DNA from: Tigriopus japonicus
Taxonomy: Eukaryota; Arthropoda; Copepoda; Harpacticoida; Harpacticidae
Direction of reading: 5' to 3'
DNA length: 64,000 nucleotides
Assembly (NCBI GenBank): GCA_010645155.1
Contig: JAAGOF010000115.1
Location: forward strand, 558,001-622,000
In this document: positions 22,850 through 34,293 of the stretch, in pieces
How positions within the stretch are numbered: position 1 is the stretch's first letter
Layout of the letters: each line of letters opens with the position of its first letter
Notes under the pieces: model-generated
Database searches by the model: none
What the model saw: only the letters and a program-made list of their open reading frames with translations
Told to the model about the DNA's origin: nothing
Position numbers and translations under genes: made by a program

Positions 22850-23611
22850 ATGTTTTCGCACCATTTTTGTTGGTACTTTGATCTCCGGCGAGGTGTACAA
22901 GCCATGGGCTTCTCACTCATTTTGGTGCACGTCGTGCTCTTCGTTTTGGGGATCCTCAGGATGGACCAAATATGGAACGAAGATAAGCAATTGGCCAAAC
23001 TAAACCAAAGCGATTCGAGTGGAAACACAAATCCCGCACTCTTTTCGCAATCGAGAGGATCCCACGAGTTCCATTACCTTGGGGTGGCATTGCTTTGGAT
23101 GTTAATGGAAATTGGAGTTAATGGATTGCTCATTGGGGGAACGGTAAAGAGGAACAAATGGCTTCTCGTGCCTTGGATGATCTACAAGATGGCCCAAGTC
23201 CTCGTCAGTGGGTTCGTGGTCGGTGCTCTTATTCTCGTGATGCTTGGATGGATGGAAAATGTTCCTTTGGCAGACCGGAACTCGCAATGGGCTGTCTGCA
23301 CCATTGCCTCGATCATCTCAGGCGTAAATGTGCTCTGGTGGCTTTGGGTGTTCCATCTCTACCGACAGTTCCAAGGAGCTGAAGTGCAGCCGTTCCATTT
23401 GGACTCCACTTCAATGGAACACTCACTTTCAGACCTGCGACGATTTGGACAGCTTCCTCCGGCTTATTCGATCAAACCGCAAGAGGGACACACAACTTTG
23501 GGACTTTATCCGATCGAAAATATGCCCTATGGTTGTTTGGCAAGCTACAATGAAAATCATTTCCAATTGGATCCGAATATGAAGCCGCCTTCTTACGTCA
23601 ATACATCTTGA
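22850..23611 (+). CDS. Four-span membrane protein (LAPTM/DUF4728-like), paralogue 2, with PPxY motifs
   Basis: The frame gives 253 residues. FCWYFDLRRGV (6-16) precedes TM1 (about 17-36). A polar loop of about 40 residues follows, with possible glycosylation sites, then TM2 (76-97), TM3 (103-134) and TM4 (147-170). The cytosolic tail carries LPPAYS (PPAY, 203-206) and KPPSYV (PPSY, 246-249). PPxY motifs are known ligands of WW domains in NEDD4-type ubiquitin ligases and are used by LAPTM proteins for sorting to lysosomes; that use here is inference. The protein is a tandem paralogue of 20745-21461, with an equivalent VPW motif in TM3. The upstream frame is closed by a TGA at 22826, so the ATG at 22850 is either the true start or follows a short unseen exon. 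The stop lies only 135 bp from the stop of the convergent receptor gene. Confidence 0.78.
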   Translation: MFSHHFCWYFDLRRGVQAMGFSLILVHVVLFVLGILRMDQIWNEDKQLAKLNQSDSSGNTNPALFSQSRGSHEFHYLGVALLWMLMEIGVNGLLIGGTVKRNKWLLVPWMIYKMAQVLVSGFVVGALILVMLGWMENVPLADRNSQWAVCTIASIISGVNVLWWLWVFHLYRQFQGAEVQPFHLDSTSMEHSLSDLRRFGQLPPAYSIKPQEGHTTLGLYPIENMPYGCLASYNENHFQLDPNMKPPSYVNTS

Positions 23612-23746
23612 TCGATCGGACCCGACCTTGAGCTTGCATGCTCTTAATATCTACTTGCCCCTGTTAAATTGGTTGGCTGTTAATGTTTGTATTGGAATCA
23701 GACAAAATGCTTATATTTACTAAGACTTAGCACGAGGAATATTTTG

Positions 23747-25621
23747 TTAGATTTGCATAGGGTCCATGTTTTCAACGGCGGATCGAAAAGATGGCAAATA
23801 GGATCTCACTGTGGGTCCAAAAAAGAACCAAATCAGCTCTAAAATAAAGACAACCAACGCAATGCTCAAGTAATAAAGTAAACGGAAGAAGATCTCTTTG
23901 ACCATGGGAAAAATAGCTTGAGCATCAGCGTCTTTGTCTTGTTCCACGTTCGAGCACAACACCTCTTTTGTGCCCAAACTCCATTTCCGGTGCAATTGCT
24001 CGAAAATGCCAGATTCTCTAGATTTGGCCATTTGATAATCAAATACCTTTTGATAAGGGAAGTTGAGTCTGAATGGAAACCCTGCGGGGTTATTATAAAG
24101 ATTTGGGATCATTTTCAAACCACATCCCACTTTTAAGTTGTCTTGGATGATTCTGAGAATGGCTGACTCGTAAGATAGTACCACAGCCTTATCCTCGGCA
24201 AAAAAATGCTCGACCAAACTCTCATGGGATCTTGCTTGAAAACGTGGATCACTGAGCAGTTGCTGGGTCCAGATCCTTTCTTCTATGGACCCTTGAGGTG
24301 CATTGGAAAAGAAACTCTGGGAAACCTCGCCATATCTTAAATAGAGATTATACGAAAACCGCTCGACGTCGGCAATGGTTCGGATATTATCCACAGAGAC
24401 CCGAGAGCTTAGATGCGAGATCAAACGAGCAGATAAGATCTGAAGAGTGAGGACCCCATACAAAAGAGCCGTAAGAAGCAAGGTCCGAAATGAAATCCGG
24501 TGACAGATTTTGGTGTCTGGACTTCCTTGATTGAAGAGGGCGCCATAGATCATGATCATCGTTGAGCCCAACCAAGATCGATCGTCTCCTTGGTTGTTCC
24601 AGACGATAATAAGAGCTGTTCCAAGAATTAAAAAGTAGGTGAAAAAATGGCACAACCAAACATCCGTTCTGAACATGCCGTAGATAAAGTTAGTCAACTT
24701 GTTGGGAGATTTAACCAACAGAACATGACCACTAGCGGTTTGGGTAAAGAAATTCACGGCGGTGTTGCGTTCCAAAGTTTGAGTCATTAAAGGGGATCCA
24801 AAATCGATGTCTTGGTCCAAGAGCATTTGTATTAGTCCGTTCCAAGTTCCATTGATGATTGACCCATACGCCAGGTCAGCGGGAATCTTATACGAAGCCG
24901 TGAAATTAAGAGATTTCTCCAAAGTCCGGACCCGATCCACATCCACCCCTCGAAGAACTTTCTTGTTCCCAATTTGGACCGTTTCAAAATAGTTCGGACC
25001 TGGAATCGCGCCCACATTCAAAGAAATTCCATTCAAATCCGATCGTCGCTTCCAAATGAATTCGCATCGATATTTCAATTCGAATCGGTCCCAAATTTCC
25101 ACACGGTTTTGGACCACCGTTCCATACGGAGGGAGAGCATAAAACTCATCGACCCATGTCTGATTGGTTTGCTTGTCGACCTTGACTCCATACATCCGAG
25201 ATTCAAATTGCAAATGGGCGTATGGCATTCGTTCTACATTCCTTGGGTCCATGTGGAACACGCAAATAACGCGATTGCAATCGATTTTATTTAGAGCATC
25301 TTCATGAAGATCCAGGACCAAAATGTTCAACTCAGATCCAGTTCGATGGACCACTTTATGGCTCCATTGTATAAAATAGCGATGGGACGTCACGGAATTG
25401 ATCAACTCCCCAAATGCCCATAAATCGGGATCCAACGGTTCCAATTTTGTGACGAGCACTAACGTGTCGACCAAATGGATGAACTCGCTAGATGGATCTT
25501 TGGCGTTTAAGATCGGGATCAAATGATGAATGAACGAAGTGCTCCTCACTAGTTCAGGCAAAGAAGCTTCTGTTCCTATGGGAAACATGAGCATCATCAT
25601 GATCACCTCCCAACAAAGCAT
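23747..25621 (-). CDS. Divergent ionotropic receptor (iGluR-like, chemosensory IR), intronless
   Basis: From the ATG at 25621 the protein has 624 residues; an earlier in-frame ATG at 25675 is possible. The chosen start places a hydrophobic signal peptide (CWEVIMMMLMFPIG) at the N-terminus. A divergent extracellular region precedes ligand-binding half S1 (about 200-305), which includes DFGSPLMTQTLERNTAVNFF, the counterpart of the iGluR P-x-T-x-x-R...DF segment. Next come TM1 (about 322-341), a pore loop with MIMIYGALFNQG (355-366), TM2 (about 377-399) with LQILSARLISHLSS in place of the SYTANLAAF motif, S2 (about 410-570) and TM3 (about 577-601), followed by a short cytosolic tail. This order is that of arthropod ionotropic receptors, cation channels that detect chemicals in sensory neurons. 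The lack of the canonical SYTANLAAF residues and the intronless structure suggest a fast-evolving lineage-specific receptor. The ligand is unknown. Confidence 0.87.
   Translation of the reverse strand: MLCWEVIMMMLMFPIGTEASLPELVRSTSFIHHLIPILNAKDPSSEFIHLVDTLVLVTKLEPLDPDLWAFGELINSVTSHRYFIQWSHKVVHRTGSELNILVLDLHEDALNKIDCNRVICVFHMDPRNVERMPYAHLQFESRMYGVKVDKQTNQTWVDEFYALPPYGTVVQNRVEIWDRFELKYRCEFIWKRRSDLNGISLNVGAIPGPNYFETVQIGNKKVLRGVDVDRVRTLEKSLNFTASYKIPADLAYGSIINGTWNGLIQMLLDQDIDFGSPLMTQTLERNTAVNFFTQTASGHVLLVKSPNKLTNFIYGMFRTDVWLCHFFTYFLILGTALIIVWNNQGDDRSWLGSTMIMIYGALFNQGSPDTKICHRISFRTLLLTALLYGVLTLQILSARLISHLSSRVSVDNIRTIADVERFSYNLYLRYGEVSQSFFSNAPQGSIEERIWTQQLLSDPRFQARSHESLVEHFFAEDKAVVLSYESAILRIIQDNLKVGCGLKMIPNLYNNPAGFPFRLNFPYQKVFDYQMAKSRESGIFEQLHRKWSLGTKEVLCSNVEQDKDADAQAIFPMVKEIFFRLLYYLSIALVVFILELIWFFFGPTVRSYLPSFRSAVENMDPMQI
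23843..23848 (+). terminator. Possible poly(A) signal of tetraspan gene 2
   Basis: The first AATAAA after the stop at 23611 is here, about 232 bases downstream. It lies inside the coding region of the convergent receptor gene, which implies overlapping antisense 3' ends if it is used. Confidence 0.35.
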
Positions 25622-26920
25622 GACCGAAAGAGGCTCAATTCGAACTGAGCATGTCCTCGAAGCCCAAAACAGCATATGGGCTTCCACTCCAATAATACTA
25701 CTCCTTACATGAGATATAGCCAATAAACCAATACATTCGTATGTTGCACTCAGTACTTTGGGTTATTTTCGCTGAGCAATTAACTATCGGGTACTTATGA
25801 AAGTAGAAATCACGCAGAAGTTTCATGTGATAATGAAAATTGAATCACGGATAAAATGCATATCAATCAGGAAGGATTTCAATTTTCATATTCATGATTT
25901 TATTTTTTGATAAAAATGTTGAAAAAAAATAAAATGAAATGGGGACTGACTTTTTGTTCGTAACGATCTGTATTGTTCATCAAGTACGTAGCATTTTCCC
26001 AACACTAAATTTCATTACTCATCCCAAAAACCGAATTTACGTCGCCAATCAATTTCGAGGAGTTGCAGCGCATGGTTACGATACACACGAAACCCATGAA
26101 ATTATATCCTTCCATGATTAATGACATTCATATGATTAAATGTCAGTGTGCATGGCCCGAACTTATTTTCGTGTTATGTAACAAAAGGTAAGAAATTGCA
26201 CAACTTATTATCTCACCTATCCATGCAATTCAGCATTAAATTGACATATGTTTAAGTTGTGTTTTTTCTAGAATCTCATAGACGGAAGCTTTGAGAAAGT
26301 GGTTATTTTTTTTACTAAAGTTGACTTCTAGTTGTGTTTTGAGTTCAAAAAAGGTAAAAAATGTCATTCTGCCAATACCTGGTCGTGTTTTGTGTCACTA
26401 AAAGCAAATAAAATGAAATTTCAAGGATACTTTTACCCTCCCAATAGCCAACATTGTTATGAAACTGTGAGAGTTCTCTCTGATGTAGACCTTCAGTACC
26501 AATAACGGCCTTCATATTCGCCAAGGCCAATTTCCCTGCTGAACGTACTCAAGAACCACCTTGACGTACTATACATTGACTTGGCAACTACAAACACTTC
26601 TGTTTTTTGTCCCTAAAATTGCCTCGTAAGCCTCAATTGAACTTGTCACTCTCAAGAGGACTTGAACCATCTGAATTGTCACCTAGGTCCCTTTTTGAGG
26701 ACCAAGTTCCACGGCAATGAAGCTCCACTCCAACAAAATTAATGCAGATACTGTCACTCGCCATTTTCAAACTCACGAGAGAGAGATCTCAGTCGATCTA
26801 CGTCGTAGTTTATTTAGATTGGTATCATTTTGAATTTCTCCCTCGAAAATGTAAGCAAACAGTCGGGAGCTAGCTCGCTTTCATATATATATTATTTGGT
26901 GGAAAACTTCATTTGTCCAA
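25622..26920. other. Upstream flank of the receptor gene, nothing else seen
   Basis: AT-rich DNA with a short TATATATAT tract near 26883. No supported gene. Confidence 0.5.
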
Positions 26921-27193
26921 TCAGCGGGACCTCTCAACATGGTGCATCTGCATGTTGCCGCTCGTTCCAACTTCATCCTCGTTTTCCCCCGACTTCTTCA
27001 TGGAACCTCCGTATCTATCTAGCATTTCCATTGGACGTCCAGAGCTGTTCCAGTCTGTGAACTCGGGAAGTTTAAGGCCAAACTCGTGAATATCTTGATA
27101 ACATGAGAAATGTAGATTCTCCTCCAATGGCAATGACTTAGGCTCAAACTCGAATTTGAGGCTCCCTCGTCCACTGTGCAAGGCAATCTCCAT
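26921..27193 (-). CDS. Possible small coding exon, unidentified
   Basis: A 90-codon frame opens at an ATG after an upstream in-frame stop. Its amino-acid composition looks protein-like (for example SLKFEFEPKSLPLEEN and DIHEFGLKLPEFTDW), and local GC is higher than the flanks. I recognise no family. GAGAG before GTCCCG near its end could be a donor. Overlapping frames on the same strand at 27019-27264 and 27325-27528 compete, so this is a weak call. Confidence 0.25.
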   Translation of the reverse strand: MEIALHSGRGSLKFEFEPKSLPLEENLHFSCYQDIHEFGLKLPEFTDWNSSGRPMEMLDRYGGSMKKSGENEDEVGTSGNMQMHHVERSR

Positions 27194-28484
27194 TCCAATG
27201 GACCCGTCGTTTCAGAAAAGTTTGCCTCCCTCGAAATCCCAAACTTTTGTGTAGCTTCGTCCACGGATTTGGTCCTAACGCGAGCATTTCCGCCTCTTTT
27301 TGGTCTCTTTCGACGTTGGTATTCTTATCTCAGCTCAGATATTGAGACTATGCAGGTTTTGACGGCATGTTGTGTCCATTTTGACTTGCCTTTGAAGGCC
27401 TCTTTGCTTGGCCAATCGTGAGCAAAGCACTTCCCGAAAGCCGTATGCAGGGTAGATGTAGTAGTAGCTACACGAACTTGCTCTTGAGAGTAGAAGAACC
27501 TTATTTCAACGCTCATCATCGACAGCATTATCCGTGCAAAAGAGGGAAGCGGTATGTTTGTCTCGACCAGACATTCGCGACGGTCAATTCAAAAAGCAAC
27601 AGGGCGATCCCAAAACGACGTTGAAGTGAGATGTTTCATCTTTTTTCCATCATTTTGCTATTCTAACGCCTGCCATCGTGTTATGGTTGCTATGTCTGTA
27701 GAACGGAGAAAGAAGACTTTAAAGAAGTTAACGGTACTCTTGCCCATAAGTCCCCAAAGGTAAAGATACTTTAAGGGGATCGACAATGAGCAAATAAATA
27801 TTAATGGTACTGTTTTCGTGAAATGGGAACCAAAGTTATTAAGGGTGGTCAAAGAAGATTGACCAGCTTGAGTTCCTTCTAACTTGTTGCATCAGAATGA
27901 TCAAGGCAAACCTATGAAACTCAAGAAGTATGCATTGGCTGAATAAAGGTTGTAAAAAGGACCACAAGTGACGCGGTTAATTCTGAAAAACTGAATGTTG
28001 TGCTCAAAAGAACTTGTTGAAACTTGAGAAAGGAAATAAAATCAAGATATTTGATAATTCTTATTCACTTAAAGAGACTTTAACTTTGCCTCCTAAATGT
28101 TTCCCTCAAAATTCAAGACCAAATGAGCAGATATTTCAGAATTGATGTGCTTAGGCTAAGGTAACAAGCACCCTGAAATCCGATTGTTCTTTGTGAGAAA
28201 TTAAACCACAAAAGGCCATATAAAAATTTTCCCCTCGGCTGACTCTTATTCGTGTGAAGCACGCTTCACCCTTATATTCACCTTTTAAATAATATTGAAG
28301 AAAATCATTGAATCAACATTCCCATCGTATCAACCATTATCGTCATTTCCAAAACCTGCCAAATCTATTTTGTGGATTCCTCCACCTAATTATCAACAAG
28401 TGACGATCAAAGGAGAACAACTGTCTGGTCGGGTCTGGAACCATCGCAGGACGGGATCCTCTTTCTGCTTGAAAGCAGCTCTCA

Positions 28485-29265
28485 CTATCTTCCAGAACTC
28501 ATGTTTGTCAGCGTCCATCTTCTAACGTTGGTTGGTTGGTTGGTTGCCAATGGTACTACGTACACATTGGTCTTAGTAGTTCTTGGTGCGTCCGTTGAGT
28601 CGTCGTCAAGGAAGAAGGGAGGACCCACGGCCACCATCACTCTTGTCAAGATCCAAAGACGACATTCTTCAATGACTTGGATTCCTTTTGCCACGGGAGG
28701 GGGAACACGAATGGAAACCTCGGTACATGTCCTAGCAGTAATACGTGGATTCATTTGGCCTCTGCGTCTTCTTGTCTCTTCGATCCTCTAAGCACCGGTT
28801 ACCATTAATGTCTGAGAGTGAGCGAGAACTAGAAGTGTGAGGGTCTGAGCTCTTCTTGCAATCATCGGGAACACTAAAGACGAGTTCTTGGTTGGCTTGA
28901 ACAAACGAGGTGGAGGCAAGTAGTGCCTGACTGAGTCAATGCCCAACTCGCATCCCAACGAGATGGAACGAGAAAATATGTTCCCCTCCATTTGTGCTTG
29001 AGCGTCTCTTTTCTCATGAGTGGTGATCTTTGGTTATTGGCCCCTCTGGTTCGTTGAGAGATCCAATAAGTGAGAAAAGGTGATTACACGGATCTAGCTC
29101 AATTGAGCGATTGCCTGTCATCATTGGCTCTTTGGATGAAGTGCTATCGAGGAGTTTGGATGCAACGTCATCTTCATCTTCATTATCAACATCATGTACG
29201 CTGGGGACGAAAATTTCGATGATCAGGTAGGTTGTGGGCAAGGTAAGAGTGTATGGACCTCCCAA
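28485..29265 (-). other. GC-richer segment with three successive minus-strand open frames
   Basis: Frames at 29265-29014, 28991-28788 and 28754-28485 follow one another on the minus strand. Their composition looks coding (for example VDNEDEDDVASKLLD and PPFFLDDDSTDAPRTTKTNVYVVPL). Candidate donors exist (AATG before GTAACC near 28797), but I cannot chain them with consistent phases. A plus-strand frame overlaps 28501-28791. The segment may be exons or untranslated exon of an unknown gene. TTGG tetranucleotide repeats lie at 28528-28543. Confidence 0.25.
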
Positions 29266-31727
29266 TTTGGACTCGTTCGTGTCAAAAGGAAATACTGCGA
29301 CAACGACTCTAATGAGTGGAGTGAGAATCGCAGGTGTTGGATAGACTGACGAACTGCAATTTTCTTAATGGTTCTTTCTCAAAAGGCAACTAAATCTTTT
29401 TCGATAAGAAGAGAATCGCTGTAGTGGATCCTCTTTAGAGAGTTTGGTAGGGACCAAAGAGGAAGTGTTGACATTATTATCTCTTGGTTAAATTTCTTGT
29501 CAGATTTAATCGCGCCACAAAAGTCGGAGAATCAAACTTTGCTGGGTATATGAAAGTAAATGCATTCTTCAAATGACTGCTTTTTAGCTCGAGTCAAGCT
29601 AACTAACTTAAGAACAAAAATGAAACAAAGATGCTTCGTGCTTTTTCCATTTTTACCTGACCTTTATTGACGCTATTTAGAGACCAGAAAAATTGGGTAT
29701 CATAGCAAAAATCAGTGGGCGGACACGGTTTCCAAAATTCTTTTCATATATGACAGCAAAACTTTAAATTTTCCCAAGTTAGTTTTGAAATAATTGGAAT
29801 TAACTTGGATATCCACTGGGTCGGCGGCCCAAGTATAGACTCCAAAAGAAGTAGTGTAGTTTTCGACATTTTTTTTCAAATTTACTATTGAAGAATCCCA
29901 AAGTATTAAAGAATTGAAGTTGTTTTATACATATCCCTGTAGAAGCCCCTGGGATGAATGAGATCTAGACATCGATGAAACAATTAGGACAGTTGGCACA
30001 GAGCCATGCATTTGTCCTTCAAGGGGAGGAGGGCAGAATTTTGGGTTGGAATGGAGTTTTTTTTGAGTATCCCAACTTGAATCAGTTTTAAGGATAGGCC
30101 AAAGTAGAAGATTGAGAGTAGGGCTATTGAAAGCCGGTAAATAAGAAAATCAAAAAGTGCCCAAATAAACGCTAAAAAGAGGTCAACTATGCCCAAAAAG
30201 AATCTGCAAAAGATAAGCAGAATAGGCAGGAAAATGACTCTATTCTTTAGTTATAAACTTGCATCGAGGTTTCAAACTCTGAAAGATATATAATCGTTTA
30301 ATGCAATTGAGTTATTTACCCCAGTATACCCTTGTATATAAGGCTGGCCCGGGATAATCTTTAAGAAATCATCTAATTGACGTTTGAAGCTCAACCATCT
30401 CGAAAATTAAAATTTCGAAGAGAGGCCGGAAAAAGCTTGTAAAGGGCAGGGGTTATATCTTTTTAAAGTTTAAAGTTTATTTCTTGCGAGAGTACATGAT
30501 CAATCATCTCGTTGCATATACATTATTGATATACAATATCTTTAAGTCGTTGGGCCCTTTCTTGGTTTTTAGGATGTAGAAATTTAGGACACATAAATTC
30601 TTTAAACACTCTAATAACTTCCTATCAAATATTTTGGCTAGAGACCTAACATTGGAAGAGATCCTCCTTCCTCCACTCTATGTGTGTTTAATTCCTGGAT
30701 TTGGGCAAAGCCTATGAAGACATTTGAATAAATAGGATACGTAGAATGATTTGATAGCCGTCATACATGAGCTGAACACTACAATTCCAGGTTTTTCAGC
30801 CTGCCCCAATAACTCACGTGGTTCACACCTGATATACATCGAGTAATTGGGAGTATTTCAGACAACTTTTGGCCCTGTCGGCTTGAAACCACTTGGCAAC
30901 CCTGCTCCACACCGGCTTTTTTTTAAATCATCGATGGTGACACTGACACCGGCAGAAAATATACGGAAAAGGCGTTAATATGCGTTTCATGCAAAAAAGG
31001 AGGGTGCTTTGTACCCAAAAAGTTGATTTACCAGATTTCAAGAGCCCTAGTTATGAGCCTCAATTAGACCTAAAACGGACACTGGTTATTCATAAAAAAC
31101 GCCAAAATCTACACTTGGACCGCCAACCCAGTAGACAAGGCAATTTCTAGCTTGAGGTTCATTTGAAAACAGAAAATTCGTAACTCTTTCCGTTTGAATT
31201 TTTCATCCTCTCGAATTTAGGCCATGAGAGATGATCGAACAGAGAAGTGCCATCTGATTGGCGTTCAAACATTTTATTGTGAATCCAACAATGTTCCGTT
31301 TTCTTTTGTTGCTCAACTCTTCAGTGACAGGGGCAAGAATGGTTGGTCCTTTGGTTGCATTTTTAGAAAACGCATTTTTCGAAGTTTAACAAAGCTAGCA
31401 AAATATACCGTCAAATTTATAACTTGGATAGTAAGAGTTGTTTTGATGTCAAGATATGATGGTTCGATTTTGGTTACGTTATAGAGCTGATGGGTTTCAA
31501 TCTAATTTCTATCTGTTCAATCCGGTTCAATATTTTAGGACTCCCATCAATGTCATCGGTCTTTGCAATTAAACTGTGAAAAACCTTTGCTTAATCTTGA
31601 TGGCACCCCTGATGAAGTCTTCAAAACTAGGGGTGCTTTTTGGATAATCTCTTTGATCGAACGTATTTTTCATAGAGGTGGCAAACCTTTACGTAGATTG
31701 CCATCTTTGTGGATTAGTAGTCACAAT
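29266..31727. other. Non-coding, repeat-bearing DNA
   Basis: No gene seen. It includes the dispersed repeat at 30119-30905. Open frames at 31224-31484 and 31563-31769 have no recognisable motifs. Confidence 0.45.
30119..30905 (+). repeat. Dispersed repeat family R2, long copy
   Basis: The left part (about 30119-30255) and right part (about 30840-30905) match 60414-60655: TAGGGCT.TTGAAA at the start, GTATTTCAGACAACTTTTGG and GGCTTGAAACCAC near the end. The central 590 bp is absent from the other copy and is probably a later insertion. Confidence 0.6.
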
Positions 31728-34293
31728 CAGTGTTGCCAGATGCTGGGTAATTACCTATTTCAGGGGTAATTTTGACATAAAGTGGGTAGCAAATTTTGCC
31801 ATTGCGTATTACCCAAATCTCTAAAATCTAGGGTAATTTGCTCCATAAATGTGAAAAAGTGAAATTCTCGCTTTTTCAATATTTTTTTCCCTAGTAATCA
31901 ACATTGCTCAAAGTCGAAATATTTCATAATTATGGCAAGACTTGAAAACAAGGTAAACCAAGTTCCTTCAAACCTCCTTGAGTTAAGAATTGCCATTTCT
32001 TTGTCCAAATCTAGTTTCTGGATCAAAATGTGTTTCGTTGTCCAATGAAAAGATATCACACAGGCATTAATCTTGAGTCGAAAATGGGAGGACTTATGTC
32101 AGAGCGCTTAATCAGACATGATTAGAGTTGCAGAAAATATTTAATTTAGAAAACCAACTTTTTAAATACTAACGAAATAAATCATATCAAATTAATTCAA
32201 AACATGTTCATATGTAACACTCAAATATTTCGAAAAAAATATCTAAAATATTGAATGAAGATTTTTCACTAAAATTGGTTCTTCTCAAACGTCCTTGTGT
32301 GTGAAGTGATTTTTACATTTTTTTGCTGTACAAGATTTGCAAAAGTTTTCAACCCCAAAATTTTAGTTTATTTCTTGTAGTAGTTACATATTTTCAAAAA
32401 AAAGGTTGCTTCTTTTTTAAAAATCGTCAAAGTAATTTGCAAAGTTTGGACGAACAAAATTCATTTCCAAGGTACAATCACTAAAATTTGCAAGGACTCT
32501 TGAGCAAGGAAGGGACACGACATTTTTGATCCCGCCAACTTAGGCCATTGATTGCAAGTCTAGAGATCACTCAAAACTTTAATTTGCATACTTTTACCCA
32601 TTCCAAAAGCATAAAAGAGATTCATATGATACCATTTTGTATTCAAAAATATATCTGAGGTTTGATTTGTTGTATTTTTGGCAAAAAAAGTCATGCACAA
32701 GTTCAATTTGTAAGAACAAAGGATAAACAAAATATCAATTTCTTCCCAATTTTTGCTTTTTTGCATTATATTGAATAGAAAACAAATAATTTCAGACTCT
32801 ATATTACTGAACATGAATTAGGGATAGTATGAAAGTAGTTCACAACTAATTTTTTAACAAATACATAGCCTAATTTATGTTCTCATTCAGAGTCATAAAT
32901 TGCATTAGGTAAGACTCCACATTTTTGAAAATTAAACTATGGTGCTTAATATGACAACTTTCTTGTCTTTTCCAAGTTGGTCTGAAGATTTAAAGAACTT
33001 TCAATTGGCATGGAGAAAAATGTGTTTTCAAGAAAATATTCAGTATTGACATTGTATCAGTCATGAGAGACCTCAAATGCTGAAATGGAAAGTCTTGATG
33101 GCTTCTTGGATATTTTGTGTTTGCTTAACTCACTGGACACTCTCATGAACTAGGTAACTGAGTAGTATTTAAAACGGCAGAAACCTTTTGTCCATGGATG
33201 TTGGTTGTCTTGGAAATGAACCCACAGGGAACTTTCAGGTTTTGCTCCTAAACAACACTGAAAGAGGAACTTGTTGTTCTTGTTGTATTGTTTAATAATA
33301 ATAGTTTGTCATTGCTCTAATATTCATTCTAAGCCACAAGCACAATGGCTTTCTTGAAATTTAGAGACCACTGGGCATTGACAAACAATTCCTTGATAAA
33401 CTGGTGGCGTTGTGCCATTGCTTAAAGGGTTCTTGGTCTTGATCATTGAAGCCTCAGTTCAGGAGCTCTTTTCAAACTCAAATGAAACCACGGTTTCAAA
33501 ACCACTCTTTGATATGCCTCAAACACATTAGTTTGCCTTGGCACAATGCAAATACTCATTATCAAACATCCAAATCAATGTTCATTGCCAGAGGATGGGG
33601 GATTTTGGGCACTATTCACAGGTAAGTTAGGCTCAAAAAGGTTCTTTAGAGCCATAGAATCAAAGAGATAATCATGGCAACTTAAAGCACAGCTTTCCCT
33701 ACCCACGGCACTTGGGTTCCAGGTGAGATGACACACAATTTAAAGCTTATTCTCCTCTTGGCTGTTGGAACTTTCTTCTCCGTTGTTTACAATTAGGCCT
33801 AAGTTGGCTGGAAAGGTTGGTGAATGCAAAAGGTGACCATTCCTTGCTGGAGGGTCCTTGAAATTTGGTGTCTATCAGTCGTAAAAAGGAGCCAAAATGA
33901 AAAAAAAAATCGATAGTTTGAAGTTCTTTCTTTAAATATTCAAGGAATATATTAGAATCATAGACATTCTTGAAACAATTAAAGAAAAAAACGGTAATTT
34001 TTCTTAAATTTTAGAAGAATTTGCCCAAAATTTTAAAATCTCTTGAAAAATAATCTAAAATAAATATTTGCATTTTATTGCATATTATTGGACTTTCTAT
34101 CATGGTTAATAGTTTGGTAAAGCCTTTTCCGTGTGTTTGTTAGTTTATTATGTGTCTATGGTCAGTCTAAATGTTGGGATAATTTTACCCCCAAAATGGG
34201 CAATTTTGCAACTTGGCAAAAAATTTGGCGTAATTTCTGTGGTAATTTACCACTCTTCTTGGGTATTATCCAAACAAAAATCTGGCATCATTG
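31728..34293. mobile_element. 2.57-kb hAT-like element without transposase
   Basis: The left end is CAGTGTTGCCAGAT and the right end is ATCTGGCATCATTG, whose complement matches the left end at 12 of 14 positions. The flanking 8-mers GTCACAAT (31720-31727) and GTCACAAC (34294-34301) agree at 7 of 8 positions. CAGTG-type ends with 8-bp duplications are typical of hAT elements. The interior is very AT-rich, and its longest open frame is about 84 codons (32560-32814, minus), with no transposase or BED zinc finger motif visible. It is therefore non-autonomous or decayed. Confidence 0.68.
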
